Origin: Bacteroidales bacterium
Lineage (GTDB): Bacteria; Bacteroidota; Bacteroidia; Bacteroidales; Tenuifilaceae
DNA length: 39,096 bases
Assembly: GCA_011045955.1 (NCBI GenBank)
Contig: DSBV01000048.1
Location: 1-39,096 of the forward strand
Direction of reading: 5' to 3'
Positions 30,838 through 39,096 of this stretch are shown in pieces. The notes under the pieces were generated by a model. It was given only the letters and a program-made list of their open reading frames with translations, had not been told where the DNA came from and did no database searches. How positions within the stretch are numbered: position 1 is the first letter of the stretch; each line of letters opens with the position of its first letter. Made by a program: the position numbers and the translations under genes.

Positions 30838-33252
30838 ATGAGCACAACCAAAGTTAAATTTACTACTAAAGAAGAGATACTAAACGACTATTACATTGCC
30901 CACCTCAGCCGCAATATCAGCCTTATGGGGCGCAAGGAGGTGTTAACCGGTAAGGCCAAATTCGGAATCTTTGGCGATGGCAAAGAGCTTGCTCAAATTG
31001 CGCTAGCAAAAACCTTTAAGGAAGGCGACTGGCGGTCGGGGTATTACCGCGACCAAACCTTTATGATGGCTGCCGAACTATTTACTGCTGAGGAGTTCTT
31101 TGCTCAGCTTTACGGGCAAACCGATATCGAACTTAATCCGGGAAACGCTGGCAGAACCTTTAACAACCACTTTGCCACACGCAGTTTGAATACCGACGGC
31201 ACATGGAAAGATTTAACCAAGCAAAAGAATAGCACACCTGACATCTCCCCCACTGCTGGCCAAATGCCCCGACTGCTTGGGTTAGCCTGGGCATCTAAAC
31301 TTTTCAAAAACAACAAGGAACTATGGGGTTTTGAGCAATTTAGCCGAAGGGGTAACGAGGTTGCCTTTGGAACTATTGGCGATGCCAGCACATCGGAAGG
31401 ACATTTCTGGGAAACGCTCAATGCTGCTGCAGTTCTGCAAGTTCCAATGGTGGTTGCCGTTTGGGACGATGGTTACGGAATCTCCGTACCAAAAGATTAC
31501 CAAACCGCCAAAGGAAATATCTCAGAACTCGTTAAGGGTTTTGAAAAGGGCGAAATCGATGTGAACGGAATATACATATACCGTGCTAAAGGATGGGACT
31601 ACCCTGCCCTAGTGGAAACCTTTAGGGTGGGAGTAGAACGTTCCCGGAAAGAACAAGTTCCAGTGCTATTCCATATCACTGAGATAACCCAACCGCAAGG
31701 CCACTCCACATCGGGTTCGCATGAACGTTACAAATCACCTGAGCGTTTGCAATGGGAAAAAGATTTCGACTGCAATACCCGTTTTCGCAACTGGATTATT
31801 TCCGAAGGGTACGCTACCGAGGCTGAATTAAACGAAATAGAAACCAACGCACAAACCGATGCCAAAACTGCACGCGATAAAGCTTGGGCCGATTATACCA
31901 ATCCCATAAAAAAGGAACGCGACGAACTAATCAAAATAATTGACAATCGTTCCTGTTTTTGTAAACGTGAGCACACCGACAAGGTTGGTGAAATTACTGA
32001 GCAACTCAAAGCAATACCAAACCCAATTCGTAAAGATAACATTAGCGCAGCTAAGCGGATACTAAGGCACGTTTGCTCCGATTGTAGTATTCGTGAAAAG
32101 CTTCAAGCCGATTTAACGACTTGGATTGAACGCAATATGAAAGATGGCTACGATAGGTACAGTTCACACCTTTACTGTGAAACCGAAAGAGCAGCGTGGA
32201 AGGTAAAGGGTGTTCTACCTGTTTTCAAAGATGATTCGCCAATGGTTGCTGGCCGTGAGATACTTCGCGACAACTGGGATGCTCAATTCCAGAAAAATCC
32301 CCTACTAGTCATTTTTGGTGAAGATGTTGGAGGGATTGGCGGTGTAAACCAGACGTACGAAAGATTACAAAAGAAATATGGCGAAATACGCATAAGCGAC
32401 ACGGGCATAAGAGAAAATACCATACTAGGACAGGGCATTGGATTAGCCCTCAGGGGAATGCGACCCGTTGCCGAAATCCAGTACTTCGACTATCTGCTAT
32501 ATTCCCTCCAAACCATGAGCGACGACCTGGCCACAATTCGATGGAGAACAAAGAGCGGCCAAATGGCACCTCTTATTATCACAACCCGCGGGCACAGGCT
32601 CGAGGGTGTTTGGCATGCCGGCTCCCCATTGAGCATGGTAATCAACTCCATAAGAGGTGTTTACGTTTGCGTCCCCCGGAATATGACACAGGCTGCAGGG
32701 TTTTACAATACGCTACTTGAAGCTGACGATCCAGCGTTGGTAATTGAACCCTTAAATGGTTACCGCTTAAAGGAAAAACGACCCGAAAACATTGGCGAGT
32801 ACAAAATTCCACTGGGCGTTCCCGAAATACTTCGCGAAGGTTCCGATGTTACCCTTGTTACTTATGGCAGTTGCGTTCGCATTGCGCAGGAAGCGGTAGA
32901 ACAGCTTTGGAAGTTTGGCATTTCAGTTGAACTTATTGATGCGCAAACCCTTTTGCCATTCGATTTACCCAACCTAATCCTCGATTCCATAAAGAAAACA
33001 AACCGAGTTGTGTTCTTTGACGAGGATGTTCCGGGCGGTGCAACTGCATACATGATGCAAAAGGTTATGGAAGAACGGGCAGGCTATCAATACCTCGACT
33101 CTCCCCCAAAAACAATTACCGCTCGCGAGCATCGTCCGGCTTACACCTCCGATGGCGATTACTTCTCGAACCCAAATGCCGAGGATGTTTTTGATGGCAT
33201 TTACGAATTAATACACGAGGTTAACCCCAAACGTTACCCTAAACTATTCTAA
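30838..33252 (+). CDS. 2-oxoacid dehydrogenase E1, alpha and beta subunits fused
   Basis: A thiamine-diphosphate-dependent E1 that decarboxylates a 2-oxoacid (branched-chain or pyruvate-like) and passes the acyl group to a lipoyl E2. Residues 1 to about 365 are the alpha part: GYYRDQTFMMA, GTIGDASTSEGHFWETLNAA and VVAVWDDGYGISVP (diphosphate/Mg site), and SGSHERYKSPERL (phosphorylation-loop region). Residues about 460-804 are the beta part: VIFGEDVGGIGGVNQTYE, RISDTGIRENTILGQGIGLA, GVWHAGSPLS and FFDEDVPGGATAYMM. The linker between them contains Cys373, Cys375, Cys413, Cys416 and Cys447. At 804 residues it fits the fused E1 of Bacteroidota. E2 and E3 are not adjacent; lplA (4406) could lipoylate the E2. 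Confidence 0.88.
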   Translation: MSTTKVKFTTKEEILNDYYIAHLSRNISLMGRKEVLTGKAKFGIFGDGKELAQIALAKTFKEGDWRSGYYRDQTFMMAAELFTAEEFFAQLYGQTDIELNPGNAGRTFNNHFATRSLNTDGTWKDLTKQKNSTPDISPTAGQMPRLLGLAWASKLFKNNKELWGFEQFSRRGNEVAFGTIGDASTSEGHFWETLNAAAVLQVPMVVAVWDDGYGISVPKDYQTAKGNISELVKGFEKGEIDVNGIYIYRAKGWDYPALVETFRVGVERSRKEQVPVLFHITEITQPQGHSTSGSHERYKSPERLQWEKDFDCNTRFRNWIISEGYATEAELNEIETNAQTDAKTARDKAWADYTNPIKKERDELIKIIDNRSCFCKREHTDKVGEITEQLKAIPNPIRKDNISAAKRILRHVCSDCSIREKLQADLTTWIERNMKDGYDRYSSHLYCETERAAWKVKGVLPVFKDDSPMVAGREILRDNWDAQFQKNPLLVIFGEDVGGIGGVNQTYERLQKKYGEIRISDTGIRENTILGQGIGLALRGMRPVAEIQYFDYLLYSLQTMSDDLATIRWRTKSGQMAPLIITTRGHRLEGVWHAGSPLSMVINSIRGVYVCVPRNMTQAAGFYNTLLEADDPALVIEPLNGYRLKEKRPENIGEYKIPLGVPEILREGSDVTLVTYGSCVRIAQEAVEQLWKFGISVELIDAQTLLPFDLPNLILDSIKKTNRVVFFDEDVPGGATAYMMQKVMEERAGYQYLDSPPKTITAREHRPAYTSDGDYFSNPNAEDVFDGIYELIHEVNPKRYPKLF

Positions 33253-33255
33253 AAT

Positions 33256-33281
33256 AAAAAGCCCAGTTTCCCGGGCTTTTA
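33256..33281. terminator. Bidirectional terminator between the E1 gene and nhaC
   Basis: A stem AAAAGCCC (33257-33264) / GGGCTTTT (33273-33280) with an 8-base loop lies 3 bases after the E1 stop and 6 bases before the nhaC stop on the other strand. Confidence 0.8.
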
Positions 33282-33286
33282 ACTAT

Positions 33287-34786
33287 TTATTCCTGCTCAA
33301 ATTTCAGTTCCTTTTCTTCACCGTCTACATCTTCCTCCATTTCAATAGCCTTCATTTCCTCAGGAGAGTATCGTCTTATCTTAAACCCGATTGCAGCAAT
33401 AAACACACTCATAAAGGGGCTAATAATATTGAAAAACGCGTAGGGGGCGTAACTAAAAGTGGGAACACCAAGCACTGCCGCCTGAGTGGCTCCACATGTA
33501 TTCCAAGGTATTAGTACAGACGTAACCGTTCCGGAATCCTCCAATGTTCTGCTTAGTAGCTCTGGTTTATATCCCCTTTTTCGAAAGGTTTTGGCAAACA
33601 TCCGTCCGGGTACTACAATGGATATGTATTGATCCGATGCTGTTACATTAAAGAATAAGCAACTGGCAACAACTGAGGCCACGAGACTTGCGGTTGATTT
33701 GGCAAACTTTATTATTGCTTCAGTAATTTTAGCCAGCAAACCAGCCGATTCCATTACCCCTCCAAAAATCATGGCGGTCATTATGAGCCATATGGTATTC
33801 ATCATGCCAGCCATACCGCGCGTTGTAAGTAGTTCGTTCATTTGCACATCACCAGAATCGATTGTTACTTTTCCAAACATGCTTTTCATTACGGCTATAT
33901 AGCTAGCCTCCAGGTAGTTATCTGTAACACCTGATACCTGCTCTACGATATGAGGTTGAAAGATTAATGCAAAAACACCGCCAAGTAATACACCAAGCAT
34001 AATCGAAGGTAATGGTGGCGTTTTCCGGACAATTACCGCAATTAAAAAGATGGGCACTAGTAAAAGCCATGGTGTTACGTTGAAGGTAGAGGTCAGAGTG
34101 TTCATAGTGGCTTGAACATCAACAATGCCTTGTGGCTCAAACCTGAGTCCAATAACCAAGAATATCAGCAGGGTGATTATTAGCGATGGAATGGTTGTAA
34201 TCATCATGTACTTGATGTGAGTAAACAAGTCGGTTCCAGCCATAGCTGGTGCAAGGTTAGTGGTATCACTCAAAGGCGACATTTTGTCGCCAAAATAGGC
34301 TCCCGACACTATAGCGCCAGCAATTATGGCATGATTAAAGCCTAGCGCATCGCCAATACCCAACAGGGCCACTCCCATGGTTGCAACTGTTGACCACGAA
34401 CTTCCTGTTGCAAGCGAAACCAATGCAGCAATTAAAACCGTAGCAAAAAGAAATATTTTGGGGTGTAAAATTTTTAAGCCGTAATAAATAAGCGTTGGTA
34501 CCACACCGCTAATCATCCAAGTTCCAGCTAAGGCACCAATCAACATCAAAATTAAGATTGATGGCATGGCCGAGCCAATGGTCTTAACAATTATTTGCCT
34601 GATGTAACTCCACTTATAGCCCAAGCGAATAGCAATGGCTGAGCCTATGGTTGAAGCAAGTAGCAGTGCTATCTGGTTGGCTCCCGAAAGCGTTTCATCG
34701 CCAAAATAGATCACATTTAATGTGAGAAAAAGAATTAGAAATGCAATGGGAATAATGCCATGAGTAAGTTTGGGTTGTTTTATCAT
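33287..34786 (-). CDS. nhaC: Na+/H+ antiporter, NhaC family
   Basis: An inner-membrane antiporter that exports Na+ in exchange for protons. The 499-residue protein has about 12 hydrophobic segments with the NhaC core visible: ATGSSWSTVATMGVALLGIG near residue 135, IVSGAYFGDKMSPLSDTTNLAPA near residue 167, the second repeat's SLVASVVASCLFFNVTASDQYISIVV, and EDSGTVTSVLIPWNTCGATQA. A hydrophilic acidic tail (EEMKAIEMEEDVDGEEKEL) ends the protein and may be cytosolic. The ATG at 34786 (MIKQPKLTHG) was preferred over an upstream in-frame TTG at 34816. A near-consensus promoter (TTG 34834-34836, N21, TATTTTCG 34805-34812, minus strand) precedes it. Confidence 0.88.
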   Translation of the reverse strand: MIKQPKLTHGIIPIAFLILFLTLNVIYFGDETLSGANQIALLLASTIGSAIAIRLGYKWSYIRQIIVKTIGSAMPSILILMLIGALAGTWMISGVVPTLIYYGLKILHPKIFLFATVLIAALVSLATGSSWSTVATMGVALLGIGDALGFNHAIIAGAIVSGAYFGDKMSPLSDTTNLAPAMAGTDLFTHIKYMMITTIPSLIITLLIFLVIGLRFEPQGIVDVQATMNTLTSTFNVTPWLLLVPIFLIAVIVRKTPPLPSIMLGVLLGGVFALIFQPHIVEQVSGVTDNYLEASYIAVMKSMFGKVTIDSGDVQMNELLTTRGMAGMMNTIWLIMTAMIFGGVMESAGLLAKITEAIIKFAKSTASLVASVVASCLFFNVTASDQYISIVVPGRMFAKTFRKRGYKPELLSRTLEDSGTVTSVLIPWNTCGATQAAVLGVPTFSYAPYAFFNIISPFMSVFIAAIGFKIRRYSPEEMKAIEMEEDVDGEEKELKFEQE

Positions 34787-34963
34787 ACGGGTAAAAAAAT
34801 TTTTCGAAAATAACAATTATCCCGGAATTAACTCAATGATTTATGGCCATTAACACATGATGACATCAAAAGTGAAATCTAACATGAAATTAATCCTGAA
34901 AAAAATATCGAAAAGCAAAATTTGGCATATTTTTGGATAGTTGAAGAATGAAATAAAATCAGG

Positions 34964-34970
34964 AAGGAGG
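34964..34970 (+). promoter_or_regulatory. Strong Shine-Dalgarno of the yqgE-like gene
   Basis: AAGGAGG is fully complementary to the usual 16S 3' end and lies 5 bases before the ATG at 34976. It decides the start against the GTG at 34970. Most other genes in the window lack such a site. Confidence 0.6.
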
Positions 34971-34975
34971 TGGTT

Positions 34976-35575
34976 ATGGCAAAAGGAAAGGAACTTGATA
35001 TCAACCTGTTTGACATCAAATTCAAAAAAATTCCGCCCAAAGCCGGCAGGATGCTAATAGCCCAACCATCCCTTAACGACTCTTTCTTTAAGCGGACGGT
35101 TATTTACCTGGTAGAACACGATGCAAAAGGCTGTATGGGTTTTATTGTCAACCGCAAACTAAACATCAGCCTTAGTGATATATTAGTCGATTTTCCAAAT
35201 GTTGATGTGAACGTTTCGGTTGGTGGGCCGGTAAGCCCTGAGTCCATTAACTTCCTTCACACCTTCGGCGATTTAATCCCAAACACTTACCCTTTAAGTA
35301 ACGGCATTTACATGAATGGCGATATCAATGCTCTAAAGGCACTAGCCATTGCAGGAAAGGTAAATGCTAAAAATCTTCGAATCTTCATTGGTTACTCCGG
35401 CTGGGGACCCAAACAGCTGGAAAACGAGATTAAGGAAAATTCGTGGGTTGTTGCCAATTTCTCGCCAATTGATATGATGAAGGGCGTTTACGATAGCTGG
35501 TATTTTGCCGTTCAGCAGTTAGGGGAGAAGTTCAAGGTTTGGACAATATATCCTGAAAATCCTTCGCTAAATTAA
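34976..35575 (+). CDS. YqgE/AlgH family protein
   Basis: A 199-residue cytosolic protein of the YqgE/AlgH (DUF179) family, whose biochemical role is unclear. Visible family features: AGRMLIAQPSLNDSFFKRTV near the N-terminus, YLVEHDAKGCMGFIVNR, VSVGGPVSPESINFLHT, and IFIGYSGWGPKQLENEI. The ATG at 34976 is chosen because a strong Shine-Dalgarno AAGGAGG (34964-34970) ends 5 bases before it; an overlapping GTG at 34970 is too close. Such a strong Shine-Dalgarno is uncommon in Bacteroidota. Its last 9 bases overlap the convergent aminotransferase gene. Confidence 0.9.
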   Translation: MAKGKELDINLFDIKFKKIPPKAGRMLIAQPSLNDSFFKRTVIYLVEHDAKGCMGFIVNRKLNISLSDILVDFPNVDVNVSVGGPVSPESINFLHTFGDLIPNTYPLSNGIYMNGDINALKALAIAGKVNAKNLRIFIGYSGWGPKQLENEIKENSWVVANFSPIDMMKGVYDSWYFAVQQLGEKFKVWTIYPENPSLN

Positions 35576-36433
35576 TTCCTTAAAGGTTACCCTATTAAGT
35601 TCTGCACTGAGTTGCTTTGAAATTGTATTGAAGTAACGATTACCTCCAAGCCCTAACACCCAACGAATTCCGCTAATGGCATTGGTAAGAAACAGCTCAT
35701 CGCAAGTGCTGAATATTTTGGTATTCAGCGCAACGTTGTCAAAAACCTTGTAGCCTAAACTGCGAGCAACATTGATAACTACTTGGCGCATAACGCCAGG
35801 GATACAGCCCTCCGTTAGAGCTGGTGTAAAAATCTCCCTTTTTTTTACAACAAACACATTCGATGAAATGCTCTCTGCAACTCGCCCATACTCGTTGAGA
35901 ATTATGCACTCATCGAGCAAATTTCTTTTCCTGTAAAGTCCCGCTTTCACGTATAGTAACGCGTTGCAGCTTTTTACCATCGATAATGCATTTACCGCTT
36001 TTTTAATATCTGAGTATACATCAACTATTAAACCCTGTTGGTTGAAGGCGTAAAACTTGAAATCGAGGGGTTGGCTCTCCACAATAATTGACGCATCATT
36101 ACTTTCGGGTGTGTAAAGCCCCTCCCCATTTCTAAAAACTGAAACCCTTACCCGAGTGCTGCCAAAATGACGATTCTTGTTTAATAATTTAGTGATAACC
36201 TCGCCCAGTTTGGCCAGCGACAATGAGTATGGTTTTTCTATTTCCAATAGCTGCAACCCCTTAGTTAATCTTTTATAATGCAAATCGAGGTAGCATGGGT
36301 CTGTTCCGTAGCAGTGAATTGTTTCAAACAGGCCATCACCAAACCGGAAAGCCCTATTCCCAATGTTTATTACAGGGCTATCGGCCCTGTGATACTCACC
36401 ATCAAACCAGATGTAACTATTTTGCTTCATCAT
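35567..36433 (-). CDS. Aminotransferase class IV (PabC- or IlvE-like)
   Basis: A PLP enzyme of fold type IV, 288 residues. The PLP lysine is in MVKSCNALLYVKAG near residue 155. FRFGDGLFETIHCYG is at the N-terminus, NEYGRVAESISSNVFVV carries the conserved Glu near residue 192, and PALTEGCIPGVMRQVV is near residue 215. This pattern fits 4-amino-4-deoxychorismate lyase (folate) or a branched-chain/D-amino-acid aminotransferase; the sequence alone does not decide. It is the last gene of the five-gene minus-strand operon, 3 bases after the Nudix gene, and overlaps the convergent YqgE gene by 9 bases. Confidence 0.85.
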   Translation of the reverse strand: MMKQNSYIWFDGEYHRADSPVINIGNRAFRFGDGLFETIHCYGTDPCYLDLHYKRLTKGLQLLEIEKPYSLSLAKLGEVITKLLNKNRHFGSTRVRVSVFRNGEGLYTPESNDASIIVESQPLDFKFYAFNQQGLIVDVYSDIKKAVNALSMVKSCNALLYVKAGLYRKRNLLDECIILNEYGRVAESISSNVFVVKKREIFTPALTEGCIPGVMRQVVINVARSLGYKVFDNVALNTKIFSTCDELFLTNAISGIRWVLGLGGNRYFNTISKQLSAELNRVTFKELI

Positions 36434-36436
36434 TAC

Positions 36437-36877
36437 TCACAAAGATAGATAACCTTTTAGGTATTCGATTGCCATTTCAAAAAGCCGAGGTTGAACCCTT
36501 TGATAGGTTAGCTTGCTGGGTATGTGTGTAAAGGCTTTAACCTCACCTATCTCGCTCTCAGGGAGCGGTCCAATTTCTTTAATTTCAGCATAAAACATTC
36601 GCCCATGGCTTGTGGCTCCATCGAGCTGAACCGTATAGTCAAATAGCGGCTTTATGTGATAATTAATTGCTCCTGTTTCCTCAAATAGTTCCCTTATGGC
36701 AGCTTCGTCGGGTGCCTCGCCGGGTTCGATATGCCCACCCGGAAGTTCCCATGTATCGCGAGCTTTATTGCGCACCCAAAGCCATTTTCCGTTCATGTTG
36801 GTAACAATGGCTACCAATTGTAATTGCTGGGTATTGGTAGAGTTTTGGGTTATTACAATGTTTGCCTGAGTTTGCAT
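36437..36877 (-). CDS. Nudix hydrolase
   Basis: A 146-residue pyrophosphohydrolase of nucleoside-diphosphate-linked compounds; the substrate is unknown. The Nudix box GHIEPGEAPDEAAIRELFEE, followed by TGA, matches GX5EX7REUXEEXGU at about residues 47-69. No extra domain is present. The start is the ATG at 36877, 5 bases after the rhomboid stop. It may be a house-cleaning enzyme given its operon with AMP nucleosidase, but this is inference. Confidence 0.88.
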   Translation of the reverse strand: MQTQANIVITQNSTNTQQLQLVAIVTNMNGKWLWVRNKARDTWELPGGHIEPGEAPDEAAIRELFEETGAINYHIKPLFDYTVQLDGATSHGRMFYAEIKEIGPLPESEIGEVKAFTHIPSKLTYQRVQPRLFEMAIEYLKGYLSL

Positions 36878-36882
36878 ATCAT

Positions 36883-37500
36883 CTAACCTGCTCCCAGTTG
36901 CCTGAGAAAGAATAGAAAAAGCTTAGGATCGATAAGGATGGGGTAAATAAACCCAAAAACAGCACCCACAAAGTGTGCATCATGGTTAATGTTATCGCCT
37001 CCCTTACGGCTCATGTAGTTTGAGTATGCAAGGTAGGCAATGGCAAATACAATTCCGGGAATCGGAATAATAGCCATAAGGTAAAGCTTCTCAAGGGGGC
37101 TAAAGAAAATGCTGAAGAAAACTATAGCCGAGACAGCGCCAGATGCTCCCACACTTTGGTAGTAGGAATCGTTTTTATGCTTCTTCAGTGTAGTTAATGT
37201 TGAAATTATTGCTGCGCCCAGGTAGAGTATGATAAAATGCAATTGTGGTAGTCCAATGCTACCAATTGCATGCAACTGCTGGAAGATAGATTCCACATAC
37301 CTGCCAAACGATAGCAGTACAATCATATTTACAAAAAGGTGTAAAAAATTGGCATGAACAAAAGCATGCGAAATCAACCTATACCACTCATCCCGCTTAA
37401 AAACGATGTAAGGGTTAAGCAGTAATCGCTGAAACAGGATGCTATTTCCAAATGCAGCAAATGAAATAATGGCGGTAATTGCAATTACTATATAAGTCAT
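36883..37500 (-). CDS. Rhomboid family intramembrane serine protease
   Basis: A 205-residue integral membrane protein with six hydrophobic segments. RDEWYRLISHAFVHANFLHLFVNM (shown here as two parts: RDEWYRLISHAF then VHANFLHLFVNM) is the rhomboid N-terminal signature with Asn58. The catalytic Ser120 lies in VGASGAVSA and the catalytic His176 in HFVGAVFG, so the Ser-His dyad appears intact. It would cleave transmembrane segments of other membrane proteins; the target is unknown. Its ATG overlaps the holA stop by 4 bases (ATGA), so the two are translationally coupled. Confidence 0.87.
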   Translation of the reverse strand: MTYIVIAITAIISFAAFGNSILFQRLLLNPYIVFKRDEWYRLISHAFVHANFLHLFVNMIVLLSFGRYVESIFQQLHAIGSIGLPQLHFIILYLGAAIISTLTTLKKHKNDSYYQSVGASGAVSAIVFFSIFFSPLEKLYLMAIIPIPGIVFAIAYLAYSNYMSRKGGDNINHDAHFVGAVFGFIYPILIDPKLFLFFLRQLGAG

Positions 37501-38543
37501 TTCCCAAAAACTATAAGGTAGATAAGCTCCCTCAGCAACTCGCCATGATCGGTTGAGCTGTTATTAACCCCTTTTGACCGCATATCGTACTCGCTGAGCC
37601 AATGGATAATACTTACGCAACGCGATGGGCTGTATCGCTTAGCCGCCCTTTCATACTCGGCAACAAAGAACTCATTAACACCCAGCATTTTTGCCACCGA
37701 TGATTTTGACTTATCGGCTAAAAAATGATACTTAAGCACCTTGGTAAAGTACTGGTAAATAGCGGTAATGGTCAAAACAAAAGGGTTTGCATTGGGATTG
37801 CGGGCAAAATGATCGGCAATTCGCATGGCCCGGGCAAAATTCATCTCGCCAAGGGCTTTGGTGAGTTCAAAGCGGTTAAAATCGCGACTTATACCAATGT
37901 TCCGCTCAATATCGACAGCTTGGATCAGCTTGCTATCGGCAGGTAAAATGATTGCCAGCTTATCAAGCTCATGGGCAAGACGACTTAAATCATTTCCTAC
38001 AAACTCGGTAAGCAGGTTTGCAGCAATGGGATCAATTTTTATTCCCTTATCCTTAAGGTAACCAACAATCCAATCGGGGATTTGGTAGTCGTAAAACTTT
38101 TTTGATTCAAAGTAAACCCCCTTTTGCTTTGCCTGCTTTACAACCCCTGAGAGCTTATCGGACGATTTTTTGCCATCGCTGGCAATTTTATGGCAAACAA
38201 CCAGTATTGTTGAGTTTAATGGAGTCTTCAGGTATATCTCCAAATCGGATAAATTCCGCACATTCTGCGCTTCCTTAACAATTACTACCTGGTAGTTTGA
38301 CATCATGGGGAACCGGCGCGCCGCATTGATTATATCGGCAGCCGAAATATCCCGACCGTAAACCACGGTCTGATTAAATGCCTTCTCGGAACTGCTGAGC
38401 ACATTGTTCTCAATGTTCTCAGCAATTTTATCGATGAAGTATGACTCATCACCAGTCAGAAAGTAAATGGGTTTATATATTTTATTCTTCAACTCCTGAA
38501 GAATGTTTTGGAACGATTCAACTGTCTGACTCTGCTTGGCCAT
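37497..38543 (-). CDS. holA: DNA polymerase III delta subunit
   Basis: The clamp-loader subunit that opens the beta sliding clamp during replication. The 348-residue protein shows the HolA pattern: KIYKPIYFLTGDESYFIDKI near residue 17, NAARRFPMMSNYQVVIVKEAQ near residue 74 (clamp-binding region), VGNDLSRLAHELDKLAI near residue 187, and the C-terminal collar with ARNPNANPFVLTITAIYQYF. It lacks intact Walker motifs, as expected for delta. It starts 9 bases after the amn stop and overlaps the rhomboid gene by 4 bases. It ends in TGA. Confidence 0.9.
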   Translation of the reverse strand: MAKQSQTVESFQNILQELKNKIYKPIYFLTGDESYFIDKIAENIENNVLSSSEKAFNQTVVYGRDISAADIINAARRFPMMSNYQVVIVKEAQNVRNLSDLEIYLKTPLNSTILVVCHKIASDGKKSSDKLSGVVKQAKQKGVYFESKKFYDYQIPDWIVGYLKDKGIKIDPIAANLLTEFVGNDLSRLAHELDKLAIILPADSKLIQAVDIERNIGISRDFNRFELTKALGEMNFARAMRIADHFARNPNANPFVLTITAIYQYFTKVLKYHFLADKSKSSVAKMLGVNEFFVAEYERAAKRYSPSRCVSIIHWLSEYDMRSKGVNNSSTDHGELLRELIYLIVFGK

Positions 38544-38552
38544 AGTTTGAAT

Positions 38553-39096
38553 TTAAAAACGCAAGTGTTTAACCGATTCGCTATTATTAATCAATCGGGT
38601 AAGGGACTCGATTCCAATTTTAATTTGATCTTCAACAAAAAGCGAATTCACTGTTTGATCGCTTTCGGTAGTTTTAACCCCTTCGGAAATCATTGGCTGG
38701 TCAGTAACCAGCAGAAGTGCGCCTGAGGGAATTTCGTTATAGAAACCAACTGTAAAAATTGTAGCTGTTTCCATATCGATAGCCATAGCGCGAGTACGAC
38801 GGAGGTATTCCTTGAAATTATCGTCGTACTCCCAAACCCTACGGTTTGTGGTAACTACAGTACCTGTCCAGTAATCGCGGTTGTGATTTCGGATAGTTGA
38901 AGAAACCACGCGTTGAAGAGTAAATGCCGGTAATGCTGGAACTTCAGGGGGCATATAATCGTTGGAGGTTCCCTCGTGCCGAATGGCTGCAATGGGAAGT
39001 ATGAAATCGCCTACGTTATTCTTTTTTTTCAGACCGCCACATTTGCCAAGGAAAAGCACTGCTTTGGGTTTTACCGCGCTTAACAAATCCATGATG
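38553..39096 (-). CDS. amn: AMP nucleosidase, N-terminus outside the window
   Basis: Cleaves AMP to adenine and ribose 5-phosphate. The visible 180 C-terminal residues have the nucleoside-phosphorylase fold: VLFLGKCGGLKKKNNVGDFI, IRHEGTSNDYMPPEVPALP, TVVTTNRRVWEYDD, the ribose-binding IDMETATIFTVGF, and VTDQPMISEGVKT. These are typical of the short (about 260-residue) AMP nucleosidases of Bacteroidota. Roughly the first 80 residues lie beyond position 39096; the ATG at 39090-39092 is internal. It is the first visible gene of the operon amn-holA-rhomboid-Nudix-aminotransferase. Confidence 0.86.
   Translation of the reverse strand, partial: IMDLLSAVKPKAVLFLGKCGGLKKKNNVGDFILPIAAIRHEGTSNDYMPPEVPALPAFTLQRVVSSTIRNHNRDYWTGTVVTTNRRVWEYDDNFKEYLRRTRAMAIDMETATIFTVGFYNEIPSGALLLVTDQPMISEGVKTTESDQTVNSLFVEDQIKIGIESLTRLINNSESVKHLRF

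Overview
This window looks like a stretch of a Bacteroidota (probably Bacteroidales-grade) chromosome with moderate to low GC. The main evidence is promoter structure. Several genes are preceded by TTG, 19 to 21 bases, then TAnnTTTG, the Bacteroidota primary sigma-factor promoter: upstream of rplU, the secreted protein at 5353-5898, a Cys-rich membrane protein at 30412-30657, and two leftward promoters at the left edge. Gene content agrees: a fused alpha-beta 2-oxoacid dehydrogenase E1, a short AMP nucleosidase, a receiver plus PPDK_N ATP-grasp protein, PorT-like beta-barrels and an HTH-less BirA. No rRNA, tRNA, CRISPR, prophage or intact insertion sequence was seen.

Layout. 1-355: two tandem leftward promoters leaving the window. 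356-6315: lipid desaturase, PepD dipeptidase, biotin ligase BirA, an SRPBCC protein, lipoate ligase LplA and two small envelope proteins. 6625-9471: plsC, rplU-rpmA, serS. 9472-14174: an outer-membrane protein pseudogene and a Na+/solute symporter, flanked by two copies of a diverged intergenic repeat, then the orphan radical SAM enzyme AmrS. 14201-18495: a tight minus-strand block in the order Mn-type SOD, TPR/SpoIIE phosphatase, Fe-type SOD, nitroreductase with an amber codon. 18908-21579: futalosine menaquinone genes mqnB-mqnD, then queD-folE. 21649-25966: a beta-barrel, a frameshifted unknown gene, fabD, a frameshifted OsmC gene and gdhA. 26135-33252: a 996-residue receiver/ATP-grasp protein of unknown reaction, ApbE with two paralogous Cys-rich mini membrane proteins, and the E1 fusion. 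33287-39096: NhaC antiporter, YqgE, and a five-gene minus-strand operon amn-holA-rhomboid-Nudix-aminotransferase IV.

Together these are mostly housekeeping functions (translation, replication, cofactor attachment, lipid and fatty-acid synthesis, menaquinone, oxidative-stress defence). The standout feature is the density of broken genes: four genes carry internal stops or frameshifts and a fifth has an amber codon in its leader. Several stops are explained by a single G-to-A change in a Trp codon. TAG and TGA are used as ordinary stops elsewhere in the window, so this is gene decay or sequence error rather than recoding. The most promising poorly described items are the receiver/ATP-grasp fusion, the SOD-phosphatase-SOD operon and the Cys-rich mini proteins beside ApbE.
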